Below are positions 8,878 through 17,663 of a stretch of DNA of 64,000 nucleotides, in pieces. Made by a program: the position numbers and the translations under genes. The notes below the pieces were generated by a model. It was not told the DNA's origin. It searched no databases and saw only the letters and a program-made list of their open reading frames with translations. Each line of letters begins with the position of its first letter. The stretch's first letter is position 1. The stretch is from Aeromicrobium marinum DSM 15272 (GTDB taxonomy: Bacteria; Actinomycetota; Actinomycetes; Propionibacteriales; Nocardioidaceae): assembly GCF_000160775.2 (NCBI RefSeq), contig NZ_CM001024.1, positions 595,016 through 659,015 on the forward strand. The letters are read 5' to 3'.

Positions 8878-9885
8878 ATGACCACTGCACCCACCACCAC
8901 CCGCCGGGGCATCCTCGGCACCGGCATCGACGAAGGACTCCTGCTCAAGCCCGTCACCTACCCGTGGGCGATGGAGCTGTACGACCAGGCCGTCGCCAAC
9001 ACCTGGTTCCCGAACGAGATCCAGCTGGGCGAGGACCTGGCCGACTTCGAGCGCATGAGCGACGAGGAGCGGCACGCCCTCACCTTCCTCATGAGCTACT
9101 TCAACCCCAACGAGCTGCTGGTCAACAAGGCGCTGGCGTTCGGTGTCTACCCGTACGTCAACGCCGCCGAGTGCCACCTGTACCTCGCCAAGCAGATGTG
9201 GGAGGAGGCCAACCACTGCATGAGCTTCGAGTACGTGCTCGAGACGTTCCCGATCGACCGCGAGGCCGCGTACGGGTCGCACGTGACGGTGCCGTCGATG
9301 GCCGCCAAGGAGGAGTTCGAGATCCGCTTCATCCGGCGGATGACCGAGCAGACGCTCGACATCACCACCACGGAGGGCAAGCAGGACTTCGTGCGCAACC
9401 TGGTGGCCTACAACGTCATCCTCGAGGGCATCTGGTTCTACTCCGGGTTCATGGTGGCGTTGAGCTTCCGGCAGCGGAACCTGTTGCGCAACTTCGGTTC
9501 GCTGATCGACTGGATCGTGCGCGACGAGAGTCTGCACCTGAAGTTCGGGATCAACCTCATCCTCACCGTGCTGGAGGAGAACCCCGAGGTCGCCACCGCG
9601 GAGTTCGCCGCCGAGATCCAGCAGATGGTGCTCGATGCCGTCGAGATGGAGGAGGCCTACAACCGCGACCTGCTGCCCGGCGGGATCCTGGGACTCAACG
9701 CGGACTACATCAACCAGTACGTGCGCTACCTGGCCGACCGGCGGCTCGAGGAGCTCGGCTTCGGGCCCCACTATGGCGCGACGAACCCCGCCAAGTGGAT
9801 GGCGACCGCCAACGACACCCTGCAGCTGGTCAACTTCTTCGAGGCGACCAACACGTCCTACGAGGTGAACGCGAAGCTGACCTGA
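8878..9885 (+). CDS. nrdB: Ribonucleotide reductase beta subunit, class Ic type (no radical tyrosine)
   Basis: 335 residues, the radical-generating partner of NrdA. Di-metal ligands are readable: E79 (NPNELL), E110 and H113 (EEANH), and the later ESLHLKFG helix. The position four residues after H113, which is the radical tyrosine in class Ia enzymes (E-x2-H-x3-Y), is F117. The first ligand, Asp in class Ia, is Glu here, 31 residues before E110 just as in Chlamydia. Both changes define class Ic, whose cofactor is Mn(IV)/Fe(III). A C-terminal Tyr in TSYEVNAKLT could relay the radical. The start ATG follows a weak GGAACGGA. It ends 6 bp from a convergent hydrolase gene. Confidence 0.95.
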   Translation: MTTAPTTTRRGILGTGIDEGLLLKPVTYPWAMELYDQAVANTWFPNEIQLGEDLADFERMSDEERHALTFLMSYFNPNELLVNKALAFGVYPYVNAAECHLYLAKQMWEEANHCMSFEYVLETFPIDREAAYGSHVTVPSMAAKEEFEIRFIRRMTEQTLDITTTEGKQDFVRNLVAYNVILEGIWFYSGFMVALSFRQRNLLRNFGSLIDWIVRDESLHLKFGINLILTVLEENPEVATAEFAAEIQQMVLDAVEMEEAYNRDLLPGGILGLNADYINQYVRYLADRRLEELGFGPHYGATNPAKWMATANDTLQLVNFFEATNTSYEVNAKLT

Positions 9886-9891
9886 GCCGGA

Positions 9892-10776
9892 TCATTCGGC
9901 GTCGAAGGTCCGTCGCACGTGCGTCACGATCTCGGTGCGTCCTGTGCGTCCCTCCGGCACGGGGAGCAGCGGGTAGACGTGAGGAGCCCCGTCGGCCACG
10001 GTCAGGGACACCCGGCCGGCCGGCGTGGCTCGGTCACGCAGCAGCAGGGCGTCGGGCAGGCACACGTCGCGCGAGCCCACCATCACCAGGGTCGGCGGCA
10101 GGTCGGAGAGGTCACCGAACAACGGGCTGACCCGGGCCGAGTCCCGGGCGTGGGGTCCGGCCCACCGCTCGGCGATGGGGTGCATGCCCGCGCGGCTCAG
10201 CCACGGGTCGGTCGGTTCGACGGCATCGACCTCGGGATTGGCGAGCGACACGTCCAGCCAGGGTGCCAGGAGGGTCATGCCGGCGATCGTGAGGTGCTCG
10301 CCGTGGAACTGGGCGAGCAGCAGGGCCAGGTTGCCGCCGGCGGAGTCGCCGAGGACGTGGAGTCGCCGGTCCCGCAGGGTCGTGGCCAGCTCCGCGAGCA
10401 GGGTGTGGGCGTCATCGATCCCGTGGGTCGGTGCGAGCCCGTACCGCACGACGTGGACGTCGAGCCCGGTGTGCTCGGCCAGGTGGGCGACCAGCATCCA
10501 GTGCTGCGGGGCCATGCCGTGCACGAACGCTCCGCCGTGCAGGTACACCAGGGCGTCGCCGGTGTCCTGACCGTCGACGCGGGAGGCGCCGGCCACGGTC
10601 AGCAGCTCACCGGTGGCCAGCGGACGGCCGGTGATACGACCCGCCAGGCCGCGAGGCGGGTCCGCGTGGTCCCTGCCGTGGTGCAGGGCATGGACGCCCC
10701 GAGCGGCGGTCGCGTACCGACGCTTCTTCGTGAGGCGGAGGAACACGTTCACGGCCTGCAGCTGCCAGCTGGTCAT
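9892..10776 (-). CDS. Alpha/beta hydrolase (HSL-type esterase)
   Basis: 294 residues. The hormone-sensitive-lipase family oxyanion motif YLHGGAFVHG and the nucleophile elbow GDSAGGN are present; the acid lies in the VGSRDVCLPD region and the catalytic His in DGAPHVYPLLP. It therefore cleaves esters or lactones. The start ATG overlaps the stop of the Baeyer-Villiger monooxygenase (10773-10776), so the two are translationally coupled. The pairing suggests that this enzyme opens the ester or lactone made by the monooxygenase. Confidence 0.92.
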   Translation of the reverse strand: MTSWQLQAVNVFLRLTKKRRYATAARGVHALHHGRDHADPPRGLAGRITGRPLATGELLTVAGASRVDGQDTGDALVYLHGGAFVHGMAPQHWMLVAHLAEHTGLDVHVVRYGLAPTHGIDDAHTLLAELATTLRDRRLHVLGDSAGGNLALLLAQFHGEHLTIAGMTLLAPWLDVSLANPEVDAVEPTDPWLSRAGMHPIAERWAGPHARDSARVSPLFGDLSDLPPTLVMVGSRDVCLPDALLLRDRATPAGRVSLTVADGAPHVYPLLPVPEGRTGRTEIVTHVRRTFDAE

Positions 10777-12266
10777 GCCGGGGTCTGCTCGAACCGGTAG
10801 TCGTCGAGGTCGAAGTGGGCGCTGCGCCACGCGACCTCGAGCGTGGAGGACGGGCGCAGCGGAACGTCGCCGTGGGCGTCGAAGTAGTAGCTGTTGGAGC
10901 CGCCGCACGTGCCCTGGAAGAAGATCTGCCGGGGCCGGCGGGCCAGCATCTTCGTGAAGTACCGGTCGTGGGCGGCCGCCGAGATCTCGACGGCGGTCGC
11001 CTGCTCGGCGCGCGCCCGTACCAGGCACCGGACGATGTGTCGGGCCTGGTTCTCGATGAGCGTGAAGTACGACGACCCGTTGTACCCGTAGGGGCCGAGC
11101 ACGGTGAAGAAGTTCGGGAAGCCGGGCACCGTGGCGCCCTCGTAGGCCTGGTACCGGTTCTGCTCCCACCACTGCCCGAGGTTCACCCCTCCGCGACCGC
11201 GCACGGGGAACGGCGGCATGTTGCCGACCTCGAACACCTGGAACCCGGTGGCCAGCACCAGCACGTCGACGGGGTGCTCGACGCCGTCGGTGGTGGTGAC
11301 GCCGGTCGCGGTGATCTCGGCGATGGGCGTGGTCTCCAGGGCCACGTCGGGCCGGTTGAACGTCGCCAGGTACTCGTTGGAGAAGCTCGGACGCTTGCAC
11401 CCCAGGCCGTACTGCGGGGTGAGCTTCTCGCGCACCACCGGGTCGTGGACCTGCTGGGCCAGGAACGCGCGGCCGCCGCGGGCGCCGATCTTCGCCACGG
11501 GCAGGATCGTCGAGAAGTGGGCCGCCAGGGGGAAGGTCGCCTCCACGTAGGACTGGCTGAGCAGGCGGGCCACCGCCTTCGCGCCCGGGACGCGGCGCAG
11601 GGCCGTCCGCGCCGCGGCCGGCAGCGGGGCGTCGAACTTCGGCAGGCACCAGATGGGGGTGCGCTGGAAGACGGTCAGGTGCTCGACCTGCTCGGCGATC
11701 GACGGGATCAGCTGCACCGCCGAGGCGCCGGTGCCGATGACGGCGACGCGCTGGCCGGTCAGGTCGAGGTCGTGGTCCCACCGTGCGGTGTGCACCGCGG
11801 TGCCGGCGAAGTCGTCCACGCCGGGGATCGCCGGGGGCTTGGGCTGGGTCAGCACGCCGGTGGCTCCCACCAGGTGGCGCACGGTCAGGGTGTCGCCGCC
11901 GCGCAGCGTGAGGCGCCAGACGTGGAGGTCCTCGTCGAACTCCGCGTCGGTGACCCGGGAGTCGAAGCGGATCTTCGGCCGCAGCCCGTAGGTGTCGACG
12001 CAGTCCTCGGCGTAACCCTTCAGCTCGGCGCCGGGGGCGTACACCCGCGACCAGTCCGACCGCTGGGCGAACGAGAACTGGTAGCTGAACGAGGGGATGT
12101 CCACGGCCACGCCGGGATAGGTGTTCCAGTGCCAGGCGCCGCCCACGCCGTCACCGTCCTCGAGGATGACGAAGATGCCGGCGCGGCCGAGGGCGATCGC
12201 GACGCCGATGCCGGAGAAGCCGGCGCCGACGACGGCGACCTCGTGGTCCAGGGTGGGGGTGGTCAC
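10773..12266 (-). CDS. Flavin-containing monooxygenase, Baeyer-Villiger type
   Basis: 497 residues. The N-terminal FAD fold GAGFSGIG, the NADPH fold GTGASAVQLIP, and the Baeyer-Villiger fingerprint FAGTAVHTARW (F-x-G-x3-H-x3-W) near residue 158 are all present. Such enzymes insert oxygen next to a ketone to give an ester or lactone. It lies between an SDR dehydrogenase upstream and an esterase downstream in one transcription unit, a common arrangement for breaking down cyclic or long-chain ketones, steroids or terpenoids. Full length; no missing catalytic residue. Confidence 0.94.
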   Translation of the reverse strand: MTTPTLDHEVAVVGAGFSGIGVAIALGRAGIFVILEDGDGVGGAWHWNTYPGVAVDIPSFSYQFSFAQRSDWSRVYAPGAELKGYAEDCVDTYGLRPKIRFDSRVTDAEFDEDLHVWRLTLRGGDTLTVRHLVGATGVLTQPKPPAIPGVDDFAGTAVHTARWDHDLDLTGQRVAVIGTGASAVQLIPSIAEQVEHLTVFQRTPIWCLPKFDAPLPAAARTALRRVPGAKAVARLLSQSYVEATFPLAAHFSTILPVAKIGARGGRAFLAQQVHDPVVREKLTPQYGLGCKRPSFSNEYLATFNRPDVALETTPIAEITATGVTTTDGVEHPVDVLVLATGFQVFEVGNMPPFPVRGRGGVNLGQWWEQNRYQAYEGATVPGFPNFFTVLGPYGYNGSSYFTLIENQARHIVRCLVRARAEQATAVEISAAAHDRYFTKMLARRPRQIFFQGTCGGSNSYYFDAHGDVPLRPSSTLEVAWRSAHFDLDDYRFEQTPA

Positions 12267-12270
12267 AGGG

Positions 12271-13101
12271 TCAGGCTCCCAGAGAGGTGAACCTGTCCAG
12301 CAGACCGACCCCCCGGGTGTAGGTGCGCGGAGTGTGGCGCTTGGCGGCCCAGACGGCCTTGGCGTCGAGCTGGGGCATGACGTAGAGGCCGCCGCGGTCG
12401 TGGGTGTTCAGCGTGGTGCGGGCGACGCGCTCGGGTGACATGCCGAACGCCATCAGCTTCGCGGCCAGCTCGGTCGAGGCCGAGGTGATGCGACCGCCGG
12501 TGAGGATGTTGGTCTTCACGAACGTGGGGCACAGCACCGTGACGCCCACGCCGCTGCCGGCCAGCTCGGCCGACAGCGTCTCCGACAGGGCCATCACCCC
12601 GGCCTTGCTGACGTTGTACTGCGCCATGCGCGGGGCGGCGCTGAAGGCCGCCGCGGACGCGACGTTGATGACGCCGCCCTGCCCGGCCTCACGCATCATC
12701 GGGACGAAGGTGTGGCAGCCGTGGATGACGCCGTAGAGGTTGATGCCCAGCGTCCACTCCCAGTCGGCCCAGGGCGTCTCGCCCACCAGCTGACCGCCGG
12801 CACCGACGCCCGCGTTGTTGACCACGAGGGTCGGCACCCCGCCGAACCACTCCTGGGCGTCCTGGGCCAGCGCGGTGACCTGCTCCAGGGAGGAGACGTC
12901 GCACGCCAGGGCGACGGCCTTGCCGCCCGCCTCGGTGATGCGGTCGGCGGTGGCCTGGGCCGTCCGGACGTCGATGTCGCTGCAGACGACGCTGCCGCCG
13001 CGCTTCGCGAGTTCGAGCGCGAACGCCTCGCCGATGCCGCTGCCGGCGCCGGTGACGACGGCTCGTGAGTCGTGCGTGCGCTTGGATCCGAAACCGATCA
13101 T
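12271..13101 (-). CDS. Short-chain dehydrogenase/reductase
   Basis: 276 residues starting at the ATG at 13101, chosen because AGGAG lies 6 bases before it; a longer frame exists without such a site. The cofactor loop TGAGSGIG, NNAG, and the catalytic set S...YNVSK are visible. A C-terminal extension with WAAKRHTP is typical of SDRs that accompany Baeyer-Villiger monooxygenases. It heads the operon, 4 bp before the monooxygenase, and likely makes the ketone from a secondary alcohol. The strong palindrome just upstream probably controls it. Confidence 0.92.
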   Translation of the reverse strand: MIGFGSKRTHDSRAVVTGAGSGIGEAFALELAKRGGSVVCSDIDVRTAQATADRITEAGGKAVALACDVSSLEQVTALAQDAQEWFGGVPTLVVNNAGVGAGGQLVGETPWADWEWTLGINLYGVIHGCHTFVPMMREAGQGGVINVASAAAFSAAPRMAQYNVSKAGVMALSETLSAELAGSGVGVTVLCPTFVKTNILTGGRITSASTELAAKLMAFGMSPERVARTTLNTHDRGGLYVMPQLDAKAVWAAKRHTPRTYTRGVGLLDRFTSLGA

Positions 13102-13147
13102 GGGGAGCTCCTGGGAGGCGGGGACGCGCGGACGCACGCACTCATGC

Positions 13148-13181
13148 ATCTCATCATGCTATGCACCATTGGTCAATGGTG
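13148..13181 (-). promoter_or_regulatory. Palindromic operator over the promoter of the SDR-BVMO-hydrolase operon
   Basis: CACCATTG (13164-13171) and CAATGGTG (13174-13181) form a perfect 8-bp inverted repeat with a 2-bp centre. Reading the minus strand, TTGACC (13171-13176) inside the palindrome lies 17 bp before TGAGAT (13148-13153), a plausible -35/-10 pair. A repressor bound here would block transcription. Size and symmetry suit a TetR-family regulator, but no regulator gene is adjacent. Confidence 0.6.
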
Positions 13182-13188
13182 GATAGCC

Positions 13189-14013
13189 TCAGCCGGGGTA
13201 GCCCTCGCGGTAGCTGGGGTAGCGGGGCGTCCAGCCGCTCGCGCGCAGGCGTGCGTTCGACAGCCGCTTGCCGTGACCGCTGGCCGGGTCCGCCGCCGGG
13301 GGAGTCGGCGCGCCGCTCAGCGCGGCCAGGTGGGCGGCGACGTCGCCGAGCTGGGTGGGTTCGTCGTCGGTGCCCACGTAGAGCCGGTCGGGGTCGGCGT
13401 CGCGGGTGAGCAGGTGCACGACCGCCGCTGCCGCGTCCTCGCGGTGGATCCGGTTGGTCCAGCGGTGAGGATCGGTCACCCGGCCCTCGCGGACCTGGTC
13501 GAGCAGGAAGGTGCTGTCGCCGCCGTAGAGTCCCGACAGGCGAAGCACCGTGCCTCCCGGCAACCGCTCGGCGAACAGCTCCTCGGCGGCCAGCAGCACG
13601 CGGCCGGGACCGTCGGCCGGCACGGCGGGGGAGCGCTCGTCGAGCACAGGCTCGGGACCGGCGTCGCCGAACACACCGGACGACGAGACCAGCACGGCTC
13701 GACGCGGCGCAGCACCGCCGGCCTCCACCGCGTCGAGCGCGCGTCGCATGCCGTCGACATAGGTGGCCCGGTACGCGTCCTCGGTCCGGGGGCGGGCGGC
13801 CAGCGCCACCACCAGATGGGCCAGGTCGAGCGGCGGCAGCCGCGGAGCCTCGCGCGTCAGGTCGGCCGACACCCCGACGAGCGGGGGCGGCACCAGGTCG
13901 GCCCGGCGGCGGATGGCCGCGACACGGTGTCCGCGGACGGCCAGCCGCCGGCCGATCTCGGCCCCCAGCTCGCCGCAGCCGACCAGCAGGACGTCGGGAG
14001 GTGGCTGCGTCAT
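13189..14013 (-). CDS. NAD(P)-dependent epimerase/SDR-family protein (YeeZ-like)
   Basis: 274 residues with an N-terminal Rossmann start LLVGCGELGAEIGRRLA, a strand ending VLVSSSGVFGD, and a late RIHREDAAAAVVHLL, the arrangement of extended SDR proteins such as YeeZ. The central catalytic YxxxK is not obvious, so substrate and activity are uncertain; several YeeZ-like proteins lack it. It is 10 bp downstream of the SCO1664-family gene on the same strand and may be the last member of that operon. The next operon has its own promoter. Confidence 0.82.
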   Translation of the reverse strand: MTQPPPDVLLVGCGELGAEIGRRLAVRGHRVAAIRRRADLVPPPLVGVSADLTREAPRLPPLDLAHLVVALAARPRTEDAYRATYVDGMRRALDAVEAGGAAPRRAVLVSSSGVFGDAGPEPVLDERSPAVPADGPGRVLLAAEELFAERLPGGTVLRLSGLYGGDSTFLLDQVREGRVTDPHRWTNRIHREDAAAAVVHLLTRDADPDRLYVGTDDEPTQLGDVAAHLAALSGAPTPPAADPASGHGKRLSNARLRASGWTPRYPSYREGYPG

Positions 14014-14023
14014 CGGGTCCTCA

Positions 14024-14785
14024 TCAGAAGGGGGGCCACGGGACGGCGGGCATGCGACCGCGAGGGGCCGGGAACCGGCCGGTGCGCAGCAGCCGGTCGC
14101 AGCGACGGTCCAGGGCCTCGATCTCCTCGTCGGTGATCAGGTCGACCAGCCGGTCGCCGAGCTCACCCGCGAGGGCGTCGCGCACCTGCTGGACGCCCGC
14201 GCACTCCTGCTCGGTGAGCTGCTGGCCGAGCCAGCCCCACAGCACGGTGCGCAGCTTGTGCTCGGCGTGGAACGTCAGGCCGTGGTCGATGCCGTGACGG
14301 TGCCCGTCGGCCATCTCGAGCACGTGGCCGCCCTTGCGGTCGGCGTTGTTGGTGACGACGTCGAAGACCGCCATGCGACGCAGCGCCGACGAGTCCTCGT
14401 GGATCAACGACACGGCGCGGTCGCGGGCGTCGATGCCGTCGAGCACGTGGCACCAGCCCTGCTCAGGCATGTCGCCGGCGGCCACCAGGCTGACCGCCTC
14501 CTGCTCGGGATCGGTGTCCTGCCACTGCTGCACCATCCCGGGTCCCATCGGCCCGTCCTGCAGCCAGGTGCGGGGCACCACGTCCCACCCCGTGGCCTCC
14601 GAGACCAGGTAGGCGGCGACCTCGCGGTGGGCCAGGCACCCGTCGGGGAAGTCCCACAGCGGCTGCTCGCCGGCGACCGGCTTGTAGACCACCTCGACGT
14701 CGGCGATGTGACCGGCGAAGGTGGCGTTGGAGGCCGGCATGATCCGGCCCGAGACGACCAGCTCCGCAGGTCCGGCCTCGGTCAC
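14024..14785 (-). CDS. SCO1664 family protein (PI3/PI4-kinase-like fold)
   Basis: 253 residues from a GTG overlapping the DUF3090 stop (GTGA, 14782-14785). The family is a conserved actinobacterial protein distantly related to phosphatidylinositol-kinase folds; visible kinase-like elements are VVYKPVAGE (lysine), DVVTNNADRKGGH (HxxxN-like catalytic loop region) and IDHGLTFH (metal-binding Asp). The function is unknown. It is always found with DUF3090 and MSMEG_4193-type genes, as here, often near mshC; mshC is not in this window. Confidence 0.9.
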   Translation of the reverse strand: MTEAGPAELVVSGRIMPASNATFAGHIADVEVVYKPVAGEQPLWDFPDGCLAHREVAAYLVSEATGWDVVPRTWLQDGPMGPGMVQQWQDTDPEQEAVSLVAAGDMPEQGWCHVLDGIDARDRAVSLIHEDSSALRRMAVFDVVTNNADRKGGHVLEMADGHRHGIDHGLTFHAEHKLRTVLWGWLGQQLTEQECAGVQQVRDALAGELGDRLVDLITDEEIEALDRRCDRLLRTGRFPAPRGRMPAVPWPPF

Positions 14786-15333
14786 CGGAACCCGTCGGGC
14801 AGCTCGCACACGTGGTCGGGGCCGTCCATCGGCATCCTGCACAGCGAGCACAGCGGCCGCCCCGCGCCCACGACCTCGCGGGTGCGCTGGGTGAAGGCGC
14901 GGGCGCTGCCCACCGGGATCCGCACCTGCAGCACCTCGGCCGGTTCGATCTCGACCGGGTCGAGCTCCTCCAGGTCGGTCTCGAGCAGCGGGAACGCCTC
15001 GATGACCACCTGGCCGGTCGACGGGTCCCAGCCCAGGCTCATGGCGCCGGCGCGGAACTGCTCGGCGACCGGCTCCTCCAACGGGTCGTTGTCGACCAGG
15101 CCCTCGGGTGTGAGCGCAGGGATGCTGAACGGGTTGCCGTCCTGGGCCATCAGCTCGTCGAGGACCTCGTCGATCTTGTCGGCCAGGGCGGCGGTCTGCT
15201 CCTTCTCGACGACCACGCTCACCAGATCGCTGCCGCTGCGCGCCTGCAGGAAGAAGGTGCGGGCGCCAGGCCGGCCCACCGTGCCGGTGACGAACCGGTC
15301 CGGCCAGTCGAAGTGGTGGACGATGGGGGCCAT
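14782..15333 (-). CDS. DUF3090 family protein
   Basis: 183 residues. It begins MAPIVHHFDWPDRFVTGTVGRPG and ends with a short zinc-knuckle-like tail containing C-x2-C (CSLCRMPMDGPDHVC). The strand-rich N-terminal half (FFLQARSG) and WDPSTGQVVIEAFP are family hallmarks. Function unknown. It is translationally coupled to the SCO1664 gene and follows the phosphomutase-like gene by 9 bp, so the three are one unit. Two cysteine pairs at the C-terminus could bind zinc. Confidence 0.9.
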   Translation of the reverse strand: MAPIVHHFDWPDRFVTGTVGRPGARTFFLQARSGSDLVSVVVEKEQTAALADKIDEVLDELMAQDGNPFSIPALTPEGLVDNDPLEEPVAEQFRAGAMSLGWDPSTGQVVIEAFPLLETDLEELDPVEIEPAEVLQVRIPVGSARAFTQRTREVVGAGRPLCSLCRMPMDGPDHVCELPDGFR

Positions 15334-15342
15334 GTCCCCATG

Positions 15343-16050
15343 TTAGGAGGGAGGCTGCGCTGCCGCCTCCGGGCCCGCGCCTCCGCCCACCGCAGCGTCC
15401 TCGGCGGGCGGCGCTGCGCGCAGCCAGGACAGGTCACCGGCGTCGGTGTTGGTCGCCACGACGTCGGGACGCGCGGCCCCGTACCGCACGATCGAGACCG
15501 ATGCCGGGTTGACGCTGATCCGCTGGAACAGGTCCAGGTGCATGCCCAGAGCGTCCGCCAGGACCGACTTGATGATGTCGCCGTGGCTCACCGCGACCCA
15601 GACGGCGCCCGGACCGTGCTCCGCCTCGACCGCGGCATCGTGTCGTCGTACCGCCTCGACCGCCCGTGCCTGCATGGTCGGCAGCGACTCGCCGCCCGGG
15701 AACACCGCGGCTGAGGGATGGTTCTGGACCACCTTCCACAGCGGCTCCTTCGCCAGGTCCGCCAGCGAGCGACCCTGCCAGTCGCCGTAGTCGCACTCCA
15801 CGATCCCGCGCTCGACGGCCAGGGGGACGTCATCGGTCTGCCGCGCCAGGATGGCCCGCGCGGTCTGTCGGCACCGTTCCAACGGGCTGGTGACCACACC
15901 GACCAGGGGGACGTCGCCGAGCCGGGTCGCGGTCCGGTCGGCCTGGTCCCGTCCGGTGGCGTCCAGGCGCACACCGGCGGTCCGGCCCGCGAGCAGCCCG
16001 GAGGCGTTCGCGGTCGTGCGTCCGTGACGGACCAGGATCAGGGTGGCCAT
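15343..16050 (-). CDS. MSMEG_4193-type histidine phosphatase/phosphomutase
   Basis: 235 residues. The N-terminal phosphohistidine motif LVRHGRTTANASG and the second histidine in AVSHGDIIKSV define the histidine phosphatase superfamily; the pairing with DUF3090 and SCO1664 identifies the actinobacterial MSMEG_4193 group. The C-terminal 25 residues are Ala/Gly/Pro rich and low complexity. The ATG at 16050 is preferred because the RHG motif starts eight residues later; the long upstream open frame has no family sequence. Substrate unknown. Confidence 0.9.
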   Translation of the reverse strand: MATLILVRHGRTTANASGLLAGRTAGVRLDATGRDQADRTATRLGDVPLVGVVTSPLERCRQTARAILARQTDDVPLAVERGIVECDYGDWQGRSLADLAKEPLWKVVQNHPSAAVFPGGESLPTMQARAVEAVRRHDAAVEAEHGPGAVWVAVSHGDIIKSVLADALGMHLDLFQRISVNPASVSIVRYGAARPDVVATNTDAGDLSWLRAAPPAEDAAVGGGAGPEAAAQPPS

Positions 16051-16156
16051 GGGCGTGAGCCTAGACAGTCGGGAGCGTCGTGGCGCGGCGACAGGGTGAC
16101 GGGACCCACGGTCCGGAGCTCTCGCCCGGCGCCGGTCGCCGTGACATTCTCTCGGT

Positions 16157-17641
16157 ATGTCCGACCTGCTGTCCGCTGACGTGCCGCCGCCCCTGCCCCG
16201 TATCGACGACCTGATCCGCGGTTCGGACCGCCTCGCCGCGGTGCCGGGGCTGACCGAGCAGGCCCTGCGGTGGCACCACGAGGCGGTGGCCGGTCGAGCG
16301 GCGGTGGCTCGCGATGCGCGGCGGCTGGCCTCACCGCGCCTGTGGCCCGACACCATCGCGTCGCTGCTCACGACCGGGTGGCGGCTCGCCGGGGTCGCGG
16401 CACCGGGTGCGCCCTTCCAGCTGCTCGCGGTCGCCTCGGCCGCCGTGGGGCTGAGGGTCGAGCCGCCGGAGGCCGGAGCGGCGACGATCGAGCGGGTGCA
16501 GCGACTGGTGCGGGCCGGAGGGCCGGCGTACGTCAAGCTCGGCCAGTTCGTCGCGACCGGCGACGGGCTGGTGCCGGACGAGTGGGTCCGCGCCTTCGCC
16601 TGGTGCCGGGACGAGGCCCCGCAGCTCGAACCCGGCGTCGCCCGGGCGGTGATCGACCGCGAGCTGGGGCTTGCGCAGGACCGGCTCGCGTGGTTCGACG
16701 ACGCCCCGCTCGCGGCCGGCTCGATCGGTCAGGTGCACCGGGGGCGCCTCACCGACGGCACCGAGGTGGTCGTGAAGGTGCTGCGGCCCGGTCTGCGGCG
16801 CCGGTTCCGCACCGACATCGAGACGTTGGCCCTCGCGTCGGCCGCCGCCGAGCGGCTGCACCCGGCGGCCCGTTCGGCGAACCTGACCGGGTTCGTCGAG
16901 CTGTTCGCGCAGCTGGCGCTGGAGGAGCTCGACTTCCGGCTCGAGGCAGCCAACCTGGTGGACTCCAGCGCCGTGCTGGAGGCGATGGGGGCCCACCACA
17001 TGCTGGCTCCCCGGCCCGTGCCCGGCATGGTGACCGAGAAGGTCCTCGTCATGGAGTACCTGCCGGGCGCGTCCTACGCGCGGCTGGACCGGACGGCCGC
17101 GCTGGACGGTGACGTCCTGCTGGGCACCGGTATCCGGGGCGTCGTGGAGGCGACGCTGAGGTACGGGGTGTTCCACGGCGACCTGCACGCCGGCAACGTG
17201 TTGATCGACGCGTCGACCGGGTCGTTCTCGCTGGTCGACTTCGGGATCGCCGGGCGGCTGGACGCGGCGCAGCGTGCGGGACTCGTGCAGTACCTCGCGG
17301 CCTGGGCCGCGAACGACGCCGCGGGCCAGATCGAGGCGATGCAGGCGTTCGGTGCCATCGACCGCGACGTCCCGACCGGGACGCTGGTCGCCGAGCTGCA
17401 GGCCGAGCTCGACCTGTTGCAGGAGCGGGCCCGTGGCCAGGTGACGTTCGACCAGCTCGGCGTGACCCTGGGACGACTGCTGCAGGTGCTCGCCCGCAAC
17501 GGGTTCCGGATGCCCAAGGACCTCGTCCTGTTCTTCAAGAACCTGCTGTACCTGTCGGGCTTCGCGGCGGCCGTGGCGCCCGACGCCGACGTGCTGGCCG
17601 TGGTGCAGGACATCCTGCTGGACCTGTTGGCGACCGTCTGA
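16157..17641 (+). CDS. ABC1/UbiB-family atypical kinase
   Basis: 494 residues. Family marks: the KxGQ-type signature AYVKLGQFVATGDGLVPDEW near residue 125, the Ala-rich nucleotide loop AAGSIGQVH, VVVKVLRPG, the catalytic loop HGDLHAGN and the metal loop VDFGIAG. Two hydrophobic segments at the C-terminus (LVLFFKNLLYLSG) may anchor it to the membrane. UbiB proteins use ATP hydrolysis to help quinone or other lipid metabolism; actinobacterial members have no settled role. It is divergent from the MSMEG_4193 gene and 22 bp ahead of the TauE gene. Confidence 0.92.
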   Translation: MSDLLSADVPPPLPRIDDLIRGSDRLAAVPGLTEQALRWHHEAVAGRAAVARDARRLASPRLWPDTIASLLTTGWRLAGVAAPGAPFQLLAVASAAVGLRVEPPEAGAATIERVQRLVRAGGPAYVKLGQFVATGDGLVPDEWVRAFAWCRDEAPQLEPGVARAVIDRELGLAQDRLAWFDDAPLAAGSIGQVHRGRLTDGTEVVVKVLRPGLRRRFRTDIETLALASAAAERLHPAARSANLTGFVELFAQLALEELDFRLEAANLVDSSAVLEAMGAHHMLAPRPVPGMVTEKVLVMEYLPGASYARLDRTAALDGDVLLGTGIRGVVEATLRYGVFHGDLHAGNVLIDASTGSFSLVDFGIAGRLDAAQRAGLVQYLAAWAANDAAGQIEAMQAFGAIDRDVPTGTLVAELQAELDLLQERARGQVTFDQLGVTLGRLLQVLARNGFRMPKDLVLFFKNLLYLSGFAAAVAPDADVLAVVQDILLDLLATV

Positions 17642-17663
17642 GCGCTGGTGCGAGGCTGGGGCC

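Noticed and set aside
6311-8890. An 859-codon open frame antisense to nrdA
   Set aside because: It mirrors a high-GC gene codon for codon, has no family sequence and lies wholly inside nrdA/nrdB.
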